Assembly (NCBI GenBank): GCA_944739405.2
Contig: OX123197.2
Location: forward strand, 57,698,047 to 57,762,046
Length of the DNA: 64,000 nucleotides
Direction of reading: 5' to 3'
Source: Euclidia mi
Taxonomy: Eukaryota; Arthropoda; Insecta; Lepidoptera; Erebidae
Part shown: piece after piece, positions 1 through 9,872 of the stretch
Layout of the letters: each line of letters begins with the position of its first letter
Numbering within the stretch: position 1 is the first letter of the stretch
Translations under genes and position numbers: made by a program
Notes under the pieces: generated by a model
Database searches by the model: none
Seen by the model: the letters and a program-made list of their open reading frames with translations, nothing else
Told to the model about the DNA's origin: nothing

Positions 1-1074
1 ACACGTTAAACAACAATCGAACAATTTTCTACCGAAACTCGAGTAACAATTATTCGAATCTAAATTGTTAGCACATAAACGCCAACACCACGGGCGATGT
101 TTTGTAACCAATTTTCTGTTTCCACGCCTAATAATGTTAAGCTTTCAATAGTCTGGCGTGTTGCCAGATACCTTTTCGTACCTACCATGTTTCGTGCCAA
201 TTGTAGTCTAGACTAGTGATGGAGCACCCTTCAGATTTTACGATTCGAGTTATTCGAGACAATTTTATTCGATTGTTTCACCATTGATAACATTTAAAAT
301 TATGTCACACCATGGCTATATTTTAGGAGATCATCGTAATTCTACGCTACATATAACTAGTGTCATCTATCGTAGAATGGCGAAGACACATATGGAGACA
401 TTGATGGAACCAAGACACGATTAAGAACCTAAATGTAATGGTACACATTATTACTATAATTTTACAAATTCTGGATAATCTCCGTCGAACCGTGGTCCAC
501 AAGGCAAGATCACCCATCTTGATCAAAGGATTCTCACTTTAGGTGGAGGACTATCATTACACCTCTATCCTCTTCATATCCATACCACAACTTATTATTC
601 ACCATTAAATTCATCTGACAAAATATCTACGAACCGTGTTACGTTGAGAATTGCTTGTTAAATTAGTTTCACATAGATTAAAACTTATACTACTAGAAAC
701 AAATGTTATAATTAACAAAGTTTAATGGTTGGTGAACTCTTTTTAGGTATGAAATATATTGAAAGTTGTGAGGATTAAATTCGCTAGTATATGTCTTTCT
801 GAGGGTATATTTCAGATAACTATCTCTTATTTCTCACGGGTATCGGAGAATAATGGTTGTTTGCGGATAATTATATTTGATTTATATTCAAGTTATTTCT
901 GCATTATCAATGTTGAATTGTTTTTTAATTAATTATATCAGTGTAAAATCAATGTGCTGCTTGACTTACTTCATTTTTGATATGCAGACAATTAAAGTCA
1001 AATTTACATATAGGAAGGAGTAGTAGGAACAGATTTTTGTACAGTTTTCTACATTATCAATACGAAAATGTATG
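1..1074. other. Unassigned AT-rich DNA left of the BEL element
   Basis: No open frame, RNA gene or repeat family is recognisable on either strand. The last five bases, GTATG (1070-1074), are the left target-site duplication of the BEL insertion. This DNA is therefore the pre-insertion host sequence, continuous in origin with what follows 8582. Confidence 0.5.
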
Positions 1075-1678
1075 TGTTTGAAATAGAATTAGTTTTTATT
1101 ATAAGTCAAATCGATTGAGTAACATTTTGTTTAGTCTATTGAAAATTTCTGACAATGGTCACACTGAACTGTCATTCACTCACTTTGCTTCCTTGTCGTT
1201 TCCCGCGGTCAGCGAAAAAACCTAGCTCTGGATAGATTTCGTTTTGTGAGCGTTTTGATCTTGTATTTAGAACCCGTTTGATTGCCACTTCCTTGATCAA
1301 TAACTGGCACCGGTTAATTGTGATAAAAATAGTATTTTAACGAACATTGTAAAACTTGAGTGAATCCGATGCACGTGGTTGGTGCCGGACGAATTTGCTG
1401 ATTGAAAACGCGGGGTTGGAGTCTGGTAAAGTAAAGATAATTCACTTGCTAATATTGGCCAATTTAGTCTCGTGTGTGTCTAGCTTGCCTCCAGGACTCC
1501 ACTCAAGAACATCACCAGGAGATATTTGGTAAGACATTTTATTAATATTAGAATTTATATTCATTCGCTGTGCTACCGCAGTGTATGTTGGACCTTTGCC
1601 TTGGGCTGAGACTGGATGAATTAATCGCTTCCACTGATCTCTGTAAACCTTACCCGATCTCAGCTCAAACTCTAGACA
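1075..1678 (+). repeat. 5' LTR of the BEL element
   Basis: 604 bp, TGTTTGAAAT...CTCTAGACA, matching 7974-8577 without a difference that I could find by eye. As the 5' LTR it should hold the element's promoter, but I could not assign a TATA box or start site with confidence. Confidence 0.95.
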
Positions 1679-1684
1679 TATTTT

Positions 1685-1702
1685 TGGTAGCAGAGCGTGG
1701 TT
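1685..1702 (+). other. Primer-binding site of the BEL element
   Basis: TGGTAGCAGAGCGTGGTT lies 6 nt inside the 5' LTR. The first eleven bases are complementary to the CUCUGCUACCA 3' end of animal initiator tRNA-Met, so minus-strand DNA is probably primed by that tRNA. Two of the next five bases differ from the tRNA sequence I remember, so the tRNA assignment is an inference. Confidence 0.65.
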
Positions 1703-2434
1703 AACTGTGCCTATATTGTAAACTTGTATCTTAGCCGCTGTTGCATTACTGAGTATAAACTCAGATTGGTATGAGCTTGTGTCTTATCACCTTGTAGACA
1801 GTATTGTAGTGTTTGTCAGGTCAGTTATTGTCTAAAATACATAATATTTAATTGTATAAGTTGACCTAGATAAGTTGAAACACATTGTCACATAAACTCA
1901 ATCAGAAATTGTTGATTTGTATTGTTGAAAAATCTAACTTAAATTTGTTGTTGCATTAATAAGTCAGTTTGTTTGGATACATAACAGCTGTATGTATCAA
2001 TAAATTTAGTTTATTGCATATATTCATACACATTATAACAAACAACCTGACCTTGCCACTTGGGCGGGTCACATTAATAAACTTTGTTTTGTTATATTAT
2101 AGATAATATTGCTAGGTAACACATATTCTGTGCTTACTTCCTATTGTATATCTCAAATAACACCGCCAGTCTGTCTGTTGCAAGTAATTAGTTAATTTAT
2201 TTGATTATTTAACTTTAATTAACTTATTCGAAGGTTCAACTTTGATAACTTTGACTTTGTTTTGTGTCAATATATATTGAAATTATTAATTTTGTTGGAC
2301 AGTAGATACCTGTCACTTGCCTGCACTTGCAGTAAACAGGCTAATACTTTGTTGGTTTCAAGGCATTAAGAAAAATTAAGTTTTGATTGTTAATTGTATA
2401 TAACGCTTGTCCGGGCTCTTTTGAAATTTTGATT
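1703..2434 (+). other. Untranslated leader of the BEL element
   Basis: About 730 bp of AT-rich sequence between the primer-binding site and the first gag ATG. It should contain the packaging signal, but no motif can be pointed to. Confidence 0.6.
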
Positions 2435-4062
2435 ATGTCAGCTATCAAGGACTTGCGTGCGGCTGCTGGTGCCATTGCATCAGATTTGCGCTGGTTTGCC
2501 TCGGCCAGTGCCTTAGTGAACCGGCCTGATCGCCAGCAGGCCTTACTTCAGAGGTACGAGCGGATTGACGATCGCCTGGCAAGTGTGGAACAGCAATTCC
2601 GCACTTTCAGCACTTGCTGTCTTGAAGTGTCAATCAATGATTTCACCGCTGACCAGCGAAATAAGGTCAGCGAAGACTATGCCCAGGTCCTAGACCTGTA
2701 TGATGCTGTCTCCAATAGTGCGAGACAACTAGATGCCGATAGGGAAGTGAACCCGGCCTGAAGCAGGAGCTTCCTAGGTCAGCACTGGGGCTGGTGAGTA
2801 GGCTCCCTACTTTGGACCTCCCCCATTTTGATGGCTGCCTAGGAAGCTACCTGGGCTTCATTAACTTGTTCGACAGCCTGGTCAATGACAGGGCTGACCT
2901 TCGGCCAGCACAAAAATTGGCATATTTAATGTCGGTTCTGGATGGGGAGGCTAAGGGCCTCATCCAGCATCTGCCCGTGTCTGACGAGGCGTACCAGACG
3001 GCTCGGGACCTAATTACCCGTAGGTACCATAATAAGCGTGGCCTCGCCGACACGCACATCGAGCAGATTTTGGGTTTGCCGACGCTCACCCGGGTCTCTG
3101 GGTTGCGCACCCAACTGTTGAACCCGCTCTTGGTGGCCATCAACGCACTTAAGTGCCTTGACCTGCCCGTGGACCAATGGTCCTATCTATTGGTGCACAT
3201 TGTGCTGAAGAAGCTGCCTGCCGACCTGAAGTCGCGTTTTGAACAGCGCTTTGGTGGGGATAGCGCGACCCATTTGCCCCCCTTTGCTAACCTGGAGCGG
3301 TTCCTGGAGGATGAGTGCCGGGTCTTGGACAACTCCGGTGGTGACACGCCGGCTAAGTCGCAGCCGCCCAAGGTCAAGGAGTAGGCTCGCGGTCACACCC
3401 GAGCCAATGTCGACCGGCGCCCTCCTCGCTTTGCGGTCACGCAGAGCCCAGCGGAGTGCTCCTACTGCAAGGTCACGGGGCACAGAACGGCCAGTTGTAG
3501 GGCATTCTTGGACCTTCATGTCGCCTCTCGTAGGCGCATCGCGAATGCCCGCCGCCTTTGCTTCTCTTGTTTGGGGTCCCACTACCAGCGAGACTGCCCA
3601 AATTCTCGCCCCTGTCCTCACTGTGGAGGACAGCATTTGGACATTCTCTGCATGAATGCCAGAGAGATTGGCCGCTTGTCCAACCAGCCGACGCCGCGCA
3701 CAGGCGGGTGTTTTGAAGGTGGCAGCCGAGGCTCACCGGCGCGTAGCCGAGAGTCGCCTCGCTCAATTGATCGCCACTTTCCCCGCTTGGAGAACCGTAG
3801 CGTGCGCACGCCTCCTCTCTCTCGCGCACCTGAATGTGCTGTTCAGCGTCACCAGCACCATGACTGTTGCCCCAGGTATTCCCCTCCTTTGGCGGAGCGT
3901 CCCCGCCTTGACTCGCGCCCACCTCGTTTTGGGCGGGTGCGTCACTATGACCCCCCACAGATGGCGCGCGGATCGAGTCATCGCGCCTTTGAGGACTTCA
4001 AGCCGCACCCCCATTTTGATTTGCCTGGTCCTGGCCAACGGTCGCCGCCCAGGCAACAATAG
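2435..4062 (+). pseudogene. gag: BEL gag, broken (frameshift and two in-frame TAG codons)
   Basis: Gag forms the capsid and binds the genomic RNA. The N-terminal part starts at ATG 2435 (MSAIKDLRAA) and reads to TGA 2759-2761. The frame then shifts by -1 (between about 2743 and 2760) and continues as the LPTLDLPHFDG block typical of BEL capsid. A TAG at 3382-3384 interrupts this frame. After it the nucleocapsid follows: three zinc knuckles, CSYCKVTGHRTASC, CFSCLGSHYQRDC and CPHCGGQHLDILC, all with intact C/H ligands, then a P/R-rich tail to TAG 4060-4062. In BEL elements gag and pol are normally one continuous frame, so these breaks are unusual in a copy with identical LTRs. The zinc knuckles make the identity firm; whether the breaks are damage or recoding is open. 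Confidence 0.85.
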
Positions 4063-4200
4063 GTCATTGACCCCTGCCCTATAACGCCAACCTCCCCCAT
4101 TGAGACCGTTATCCTACCAACGGTTGCTGTTAGGGTCTGGGGACCCACGGGGACCTCTGTTGTTGTCCGTGCTATATTGGACACAGGTTCACAAGGTTTC
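4063..4200 (+). pseudogene. BEL aspartic protease segment, out of frame with pol
   Basis: Directly after the gag TAG and in the gag frame, the translation contains AILDTGSQGF (from 4171), the D-T/S-G-S active-site motif of retroviral-type aspartic proteases that process the Gag-Pol polyprotein. This frame stops about 35 nt later. The rest of the protease (STYLVGQVKLNMG...) is in the +1 frame, contiguous with pol. A one-base change near 4190-4200, where there is a GGTTT run, would explain the break. Confidence 0.8.
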
Positions 4201-7200
4201 CACTTATTTGGTAGGGCAGGTTAAATTAAATATGGGCTCTTTTCCAGATTGTATACGGGGCATAGGGGACGTAGCCTCTAATGTTGAAGGGCAAGTTAAG
4301 GTTTTGTTTGGCCCTGTTGAATCTTCACACCCGAGGATTAAAACCTCGGCTATTGTGCTGAAGAATATTTTGGGTATGCACCCACAGAAACAGCTACCCG
4401 CTGCTGTGGTGAATTTGACATCGGGATTGGAACTGGCAGACCCCAAATTTGACACACCGGGACAAATCGACTTGTTGATTGGCTCTGATGTCCTCGGTGG
4501 AATTTTGATTGGTGGGAAACGGGTCTTTGTGCCAAATGGTTTGACTGCCATCCCGACCATATTTGGATTTGCTTTGATGGGACCTGTACCTAGGGACCCC
4601 CCTCCACCCGAACTTGATAATTTATTGGCTGTAGGCTCCGCTCTCTCTCATGCGGTTCAGAGGTTTTGGGAGGTAGAGGAGCCCCCTCAAGCTGCCCGTT
4701 TGAATCCAGAACATGAGGAGTGCGAGCTGTTCTTCCAGAACAACACTGGCCGACTCCGTTCTGGTCGGATTATTACGAGGCTACCTTTTCTGTCTGTTCG
4801 GCCTCCGCTTGGTGAGTCACGACCTTTAGCCGAAAAGAGGTTGTTGGCCATGGAGCGCCGCATGGGTCGTGATCCGGAGCTCAGACAGAAGTACATTGAG
4901 TTCATGAGGGAATATGAACAGCTGGGACACATGTCTGTGTCAAATTTGGATTGGCGTTCGGTGGAGCACTACTTTCTCCCGCATCATGCGGTATTGAAGC
5001 CATTGACTGGGAAGCTGCGCACAGTATTAGATGGTTCTGCGCAGACTTCAACAGGCGTATCCTTGAACCAGTGCTTGCATTCTGGTCCCAAGTTGGTCAA
5101 GGACCTTTGTGACGTCATCACCAGCTTCCGACGACATCAGGTTGTCTTTGTGGCTGACATAAAAATGATGTTCAGGCAGACTATTATCCACCCTGATGAC
5201 CGTCGCTTCCAGCTGATCCTTTGGAGAGAGTCTCCTCGCGATCCCATGGTCGTCTACGAGCTCAATACTAATACGTACGGGTTAAGGTCAAGCCCCTACT
5301 TGGCAATACGTTCTCTTTGGGAGCTCGCAGACCGCGAAGGCTTACGCTTCCCAAGAGCCTCCGCCATCTTGAAAGACGATATTTACGTCGATGACATTTG
5401 CTCGGGCGCCTCCACAGCGGACGAGGCGATCCTCCTGCGGGACGAATTGATAGGTATTTTGGCCTCCGCTGGTTATGAGTTGTGCAAATGGATTTCCAAC
5501 TCACCAGCGCTTTTGGAAGGCTTGCCAGAGGATCATCAGCAGGATCCACATTTGTTTGAGATTGTTGACAACCCCGCCATGATGGCTGTTCTCGGCGTTC
5601 AGTACAGACCAGTCCAAGACATCTTTACATATAACGTAGACTTGAAATTGCCGTGTTCTTGGACTAAACGTCTCGTATTGTCTACTGTCGCCAGAACCTT
5701 TGATCCGAACGGTTGGATCTGTCCAATTATATTTTGGGCAAAATGCTTCTTGCAGAAGCTTTGGACAGCAGGATTGACCTGGGACGAACCCCTACACGGC
5801 ACTCTTGTTGAGGAATGGACCTCTTTTGTATCCTCGCTTCCTGCCGTCAATGAGATCTCCTTGCCTCGTCCCATCCTTCCTCCCGGGAAGTACAAGGCCA
5901 CCCTTCACGGGTTTTGTGATGCCTCGGAACGTGGTCACGCGGCTGAGGTGTACTTGCGCACAGTCAGTGCCTCAGGTCAGGTGAGAGTTTCCCTAATCAT
6001 GGCAAAGAGCAAGGTGGCACCCCTTCGGACATCTCTGACCATTCCAAAATTGGAGCTCTCGGGAGCAGCTCTACTTGTACGCTTATTGAACCACGTGTCT
6101 AACACTTTGGGTAAAAGCATTTGTATTGATGGGACCTACGCCTGGACAGACAGCCAAATTGTACTTTGTTGGTTGAAGGCTTCTGCCCACACCTTGGAGG
6201 TATTTGTCGCTAATCGCGTTTCCCAAATCCAGAAATCCGAAGTCAAACTTGTTTGGAGACACGTGCCAGGTGAGCTCAACCCCGCTGATTGTGCCTCGCG
6301 CGGATGCTTGACGCCTAGTTTGATAGGTCATTCGCTGTGGTGGGGTCCGGAATGGTTGAGTCGACCAGAAATTGATTGGCCTCGAACGCCAGTTTTGAAT
6401 ACTTCTAATTTACCGGGTCTACGAACACTCGCTCTTGAGAAGGTAGAATGCGCCTTCGACCCCGATTTCCTGTTGAATCGTTACAGCTCCCTCGACAAGT
6501 TGTTAGGTGTTACTGCTTGGATAAAGCGTTTTGTTTTTAATTTTAGGCACCCACAACAGAAACGACTGACACCGTTTATCTCACCACAGGAACGACAGGA
6601 GTCCCTTACCTTTTGGGTTCGTTCTGTGCAATTGGCGCATTTTGAAAAGGAGATTGCTATCCTTAAATCAGGGAAATCGAAATTGTCGGGAGCTGTATCT
6701 AAATTGAACCCCTTTTTGGACGAAACGAGTCTCTTGCGCGTTGGAGGGCGTCTCAAGAACGCCAACCTCCCTTACGGGGCTCGTCACCCCCTTTTGTTAC
6801 CTAAGGACGGTCATTTGGTACTCTTGTTGGTAACTGACCGTCACCTTAAAAATTCGCATGCTGGTTGTAATGCCTTGTTGGCCATTTTGCAACGCGAGTT
6901 TTGGATTTTGTCTGCCCGAAGAATTATTCGGAGTGTAGTCTTTCGTTGCATCCCTTGCTATAAGCTCAAGGCTTCTACCATGCAGCCCTTGATGGGGGAC
7001 TTACCGGCAGATCGCGTAACTGAAAGCAGGACGTTTGACGGTGTTGGCACGGACTTCGCTGGTCCTTTTTTGGTGAAAACGTCGACACTTCGAAACAGCA
7101 AGACTGTCAAGGCCTACTTGTGTGTTTTTGTTTGTCTTTCCACAAAGGCCGTACACTTAGAACTGGTCTCCTCGCTTACGACCGAGGCGTTTGTAGCCAC

Positions 7201-7942
7201 ATTTAACAGATTTGTATCCCGCAGAGGGCTGCCTTCCTTGATCCGTTCTGACTGCGGCACTAACTTCAAGGGCACTTATAATTATCTGAATGATGTTGTT
7301 AATTTTCTTGAAACCAACAAAGCTGATATAGGTGATAGGCTTGCCCGACGTGGGATAAATTGGTTGTTTTCCCCACCAAATTGTCCACACTGGGGTGGTA
7401 TATTTGAGGCCACCGTAAAATCGGCCAAAACACACTTGCGCAGGACAATCGGTGAATCTGTCCTTACATTTGAGGAACTCGCAACTGTGTTTTGTAAGAT
7501 TGAGGCCGTTTTGAACTCTCGGCCATTGTGCCCGATCTCCTCAGATCCGAATGATTTGGAGGCCCTTACGCCGGGCCATTTTTTGATTGGTCGCCCACTT
7601 GTCGCCTTGCCTGAGTACCCCTATATTGATACGAGACCTGGTCGTCTCTCGCGTTTTGAATTGGTACGCCAGATTACTCAGAGCTTTTGGAAACGCAGGA
7701 ACTTGGAATATTTGCACATACTCCAGCAACGCGTTAAGTGGACCGACAAGACCGATCCACCCAAGATTGGTGACCTCGTTTTGATCAAGGAGGCTAACCT
7801 TCCGCCACTCAGATGGCGCAGGGGGCGCATCCTTCATTTGGTAACTGGGGCTGATGGAGTTCCCCCATTTGCTGAGGTCTTGGTGGACGGTTCGATTCTG
7901 AGGAGAGCGGTTGCAACATTGTCACGTCTACCAACCGATTAG
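4100..7942 (+). CDS. pol: BEL Pol: RT, RNase H, integrase (open frame)
   Basis: 1280-codon open frame; by homology real coding in this frame starts near 4196, just after the protease active site. Domains in order: protease remainder (to about residue 150); reverse transcriptase with HHAVLKP (about 295) and catalytic YVDD (429-432); RNase H with WTDSQIVLCWL (about 680); integrase zinc-binding H-H-C-C (about 913-953) and DDE core in GTDFAGPF (about 982), SDCGTN (about 1049) and GGIFEATVKS (about 1101); then a DUF5641-like C-terminus ending in AVATLSRLPTD. These copy the RNA into DNA and insert it. The frame is intact and full length, unlike gag. Translation would need a frame change from the gag/protease frame. 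Confidence 0.93.
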   Translation: MRPLSYQRLLLGSGDPRGPLLLSVLYWTQVHKVSTYLVGQVKLNMGSFPDCIRGIGDVASNVEGQVKVLFGPVESSHPRIKTSAIVLKNILGMHPQKQLPAAVVNLTSGLELADPKFDTPGQIDLLIGSDVLGGILIGGKRVFVPNGLTAIPTIFGFALMGPVPRDPPPPELDNLLAVGSALSHAVQRFWEVEEPPQAARLNPEHEECELFFQNNTGRLRSGRIITRLPFLSVRPPLGESRPLAEKRLLAMERRMGRDPELRQKYIEFMREYEQLGHMSVSNLDWRSVEHYFLPHHAVLKPLTGKLRTVLDGSAQTSTGVSLNQCLHSGPKLVKDLCDVITSFRRHQVVFVADIKMMFRQTIIHPDDRRFQLILWRESPRDPMVVYELNTNTYGLRSSPYLAIRSLWELADREGLRFPRASAILKDDIYVDDICSGASTADEAILLRDELIGILASAGYELCKWISNSPALLEGLPEDHQQDPHLFEIVDNPAMMAVLGVQYRPVQDIFTYNVDLKLPCSWTKRLVLSTVARTFDPNGWICPIIFWAKCFLQKLWTAGLTWDEPLHGTLVEEWTSFVSSLPAVNEISLPRPILPPGKYKATLHGFCDASERGHAAEVYLRTVSASGQVRVSLIMAKSKVAPLRTSLTIPKLELSGAALLVRLLNHVSNTLGKSICIDGTYAWTDSQIVLCWLKASAHTLEVFVANRVSQIQKSEVKLVWRHVPGELNPADCASRGCLTPSLIGHSLWWGPEWLSRPEIDWPRTPVLNTSNLPGLRTLALEKVECAFDPDFLLNRYSSLDKLLGVTAWIKRFVFNFRHPQQKRLTPFISPQERQESLTFWVRSVQLAHFEKEIAILKSGKSKLSGAVSKLNPFLDETSLLRVGGRLKNANLPYGARHPLLLPKDGHLVLLLVTDRHLKNSHAGCNALLAILQREFWILSARRIIRSVVFRCIPCYKLKASTMQPLMGDLPADRVTESRTFDGVGTDFAGPFLVKTSTLRNSKTVKAYLCVFVCLSTKAVHLELVSSLTTEAFVATFNRFVSRRGLPSLIRSDCGTNFKGTYNYLNDVVNFLETNKADIGDRLARRGINWLFSPPNCPHWGGIFEATVKSAKTHLRRTIGESVLTFEELATVFCKIEAVLNSRPLCPISSDPNDLEALTPGHFLIGRPLVALPEYPYIDTRPGRLSRFELVRQITQSFWKRRNLEYLHILQQRVKWTDKTDPPKIGDLVLIKEANLPPLRWRRGRILHLVTGADGVPPFAEVLVDGSILRRAVATLSRLPTD

Positions 7943-7960
7943 CGGACCGGTAGGCCGGTC

Positions 7961-7973
7961 CGGGGCGGGTGGA
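7961..7973 (+). other. Polypurine tract of the BEL element
   Basis: CGGGGCGGGTGGA lies immediately before the 3' LTR and 20 nt after the pol stop. It is the expected plus-strand primer position, although it is interrupted by pyrimidines. Confidence 0.55.
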
Positions 7974-8577
7974 TGTTTGAAATAGAATTAGTTTTTATTA
8001 TAAGTCAAATCGATTGAGTAACATTTTGTTTAGTCTATTGAAAATTTCTGACAATGGTCACACTGAACTGTCATTCACTCACTTTGCTTCCTTGTCGTTT
8101 CCCGCGGTCAGCGAAAAAACCTAGCTCTGGATAGATTTCGTTTTGTGAGCGTTTTGATCTTGTATTTAGAACCCGTTTGATTGCCACTTCCTTGATCAAT
8201 AACTGGCACCGGTTAATTGTGATAAAAATAGTATTTTAACGAACATTGTAAAACTTGAGTGAATCCGATGCACGTGGTTGGTGCCGGACGAATTTGCTGA
8301 TTGAAAACGCGGGGTTGGAGTCTGGTAAAGTAAAGATAATTCACTTGCTAATATTGGCCAATTTAGTCTCGTGTGTGTCTAGCTTGCCTCCAGGACTCCA
8401 CTCAAGAACATCACCAGGAGATATTTGGTAAGACATTTTATTAATATTAGAATTTATATTCATTCGCTGTGCTACCGCAGTGTATGTTGGACCTTTGCCT
8501 TGGGCTGAGACTGGATGAATTAATCGCTTCCACTGATCTCTGTAAACCTTACCCGATCTCAGCTCAAACTCTAGACA
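7974..8577 (+). repeat. 3' LTR of the BEL element
   Basis: 604 bp, TG...CA, apparently identical to 1075-1678 and followed by the target duplication GTATG (8578-8582). Confidence 0.95.
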
Positions 8578-8582
8578 GTATG

Positions 8583-8928
8583 TGTAACATTCATGCAGAT
8601 AAAATCTAGTTTATAATGTTAGTATGGACATTTAGACAACCATAATTTTCTTTTAAACAACTTCAATGCTGATTATCGAATAAACAGTCACACCACTAGT
8701 TTAAGCTTGTCCCATACATGTTTATAGAGCGAAACTTGCAGGTTTTTCTTCTACCTACGCAATCTAGTTAATATCGCTATTTAGGTTGAATATAGGTCTA
8801 TAAACTTGTTTATTCATGCTTTAATGTTTTGAAAGCTTTTGATATTACTGAAGTGGTAAATAGGCTTGCAGCTTAGTAGAATTTACATTCCGATTTTGTA
8901 TGAGTTTCTTAATAATAATCGGATGTTT
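8583..8928. other. Unassigned AT-rich DNA
   Basis: Host sequence right of the BEL target site. No frame or repeat is recognised before the SINE at 8929. Confidence 0.4.
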
Positions 8929-9145
8929 GACTGCACGGTTGGCGTTGTGGTTTAAGCGGCCGCCTCGCCGCTTGACACTGCGTGCTGTGTTGTGGGTTCG
9001 ATCCCCACGCTAGACAACACTTTGTTTCATAAATAGTTTTTCGAGTCTGGGTGTTCATTGTGTCCGTTAGTTGAATTTTCGTAAAGTCCCCCGCGATACA
9101 GTATTTAGGCCTAATACGGGCGTTGACATAAAAATAAAAAAAAAT
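8929..9145 (+). repeat. tRNA-derived SINE, family A, copy 1
   Basis: The head has a tRNA-like A box (TTGGCGTTGTGGTTTAAGCGG) and B box (GGGTTCGATCCCCAC), the internal RNA polymerase III promoter. The body (GAGTCTGGGTGTTCATTGTG...) ends in an A-rich tract (9127-9145). The same head and body recur at 36947-37167, so this is a dispersed SINE rather than a tRNA gene. Confidence 0.85.
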
Positions 9146-9424
9146 ACTATACTAGATTTTGGCTCTGCCAGCGTAGGTCACGTTAAGTAGCCTATGTGGT
9201 ATGCTGATTTATAAGGTCCGTTAGTTAATTAGAGCGTGAAATAAGGAGAAAAGAAAACAAATGTGCATTGTGTTATGCGCGTTTGTTGGTTTTATCTTTT
9301 CTACTGATCTTGACCACGGCTAGTGTAAACATGCTGAAAAATCAGGACAAATATAAATTATTTCAGCATTTTTCAAAATAATTACGTGAATTTTACAAAA
9401 AATGGTTCATGGTACCACGGTTTA
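9146..9424. other. Unassigned AT-rich DNA between SINEs
   Basis: No open frame or repeat recognised. Confidence 0.35.
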
Positions 9425-9660
9425 GAATTATTTTTTTTTGACTCGCTTCTGTATCTCATAAGGGGTAGACAGAAGTGTAATATTACACCTACATTTCGCC
9501 AAGTAATGAAGTTTTAGGTCATCGTAAGCCTATTGCCGTTACCGGGCACTTTGCCAGACTAAGCATTCTGAAAGACCCAGTTACACTTTTGCTCGACCCG
9601 GGAATGGACCCGGGACCTCCTAATTAACAGTGGCAATCGCTGTCCCCTGGACCATGTGCC
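9425..9660 (-). repeat. tRNA-derived SINE, family D, minus strand
   Basis: Read on the minus strand, the head (from about 9660) has a tRNA-like A-box region (CATGGTCCAGGGGACAGCG) and a B box (GGGTCCATTCCCGGG). The body then contains CTTACGATGACCTAAAACTT and CTTCTGTCTACCCCTTATG and ends in a poly(A), seen here as T's at 9430-9439. The CTTCTGCCTACCCCTT tail type is also seen in short form near 49250 and 59390. Confidence 0.7.
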
Positions 9661-9870
9661 GGTTTATTTAGTGGCAGGTACTAGCTTACCATAACGACTG
9701 TCAAAGATCTTCATGACAGGCAGGACCGACAGCTGAACGAGCTCTCCGAGGCACGGGGCAAGCGATAGTCAACAATTTAATATGCACATGTTATGTCAGT
9801 GGTGCGCGCCGAAGATTCGAACCCCCTACCCTCTGCATGCTTTGTTGGTAATTGGTATCTCTTGTATATT
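9661..9870 (-). repeat. SINE family B (partial), minus strand
   Basis: Contains the family B signature also present near 32.4, 44.4 and 52.8 kb: CGACTGTCAAAGATCTTCAT, GCTCTCCGAGGCACGGGGCA, and GGTGCGCGCCGAAGATTCGAA with the tRNA-like B box. The 5' head beyond 9870 is missing because the next retroelement adjoins it. Confidence 0.7.
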
Positions 9871-9872
9871 TT

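Larger units (their letters stand above)
1075..8577 (+). mobile_element. BEL/Pao LTR retrotransposon, 7.5 kb, recently inserted
   Basis: Two 604-bp direct repeats (1075-1678 and 7974-8577) start TG, end CA and look identical base for base. The element is flanked by the 5-bp duplication GTATG (1070-1074 and 8578-8582). Internal order is primer-binding site, gag with three zinc knuckles, aspartic protease, RT, RNase H, integrase and a C-terminal DUF5641-like tail, the BEL/Pao order. Identical LTRs imply a young insertion. Gag nevertheless has two frame changes and two in-frame TAG codons, so this copy was either mobilised in trans or is recoded. No env-like frame is present. Confidence 0.95.

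Noticed and set aside
3187..4184. Several minus-strand and alternative-frame ORFs over BEL gag
   Set aside because: Shadows of the GC-rich gag coding strand.
8929..9020. tRNA gene
   Set aside because: A and B boxes are present, but there is no proper acceptor stem and the same head plus body recurs at 36947; it is a SINE.
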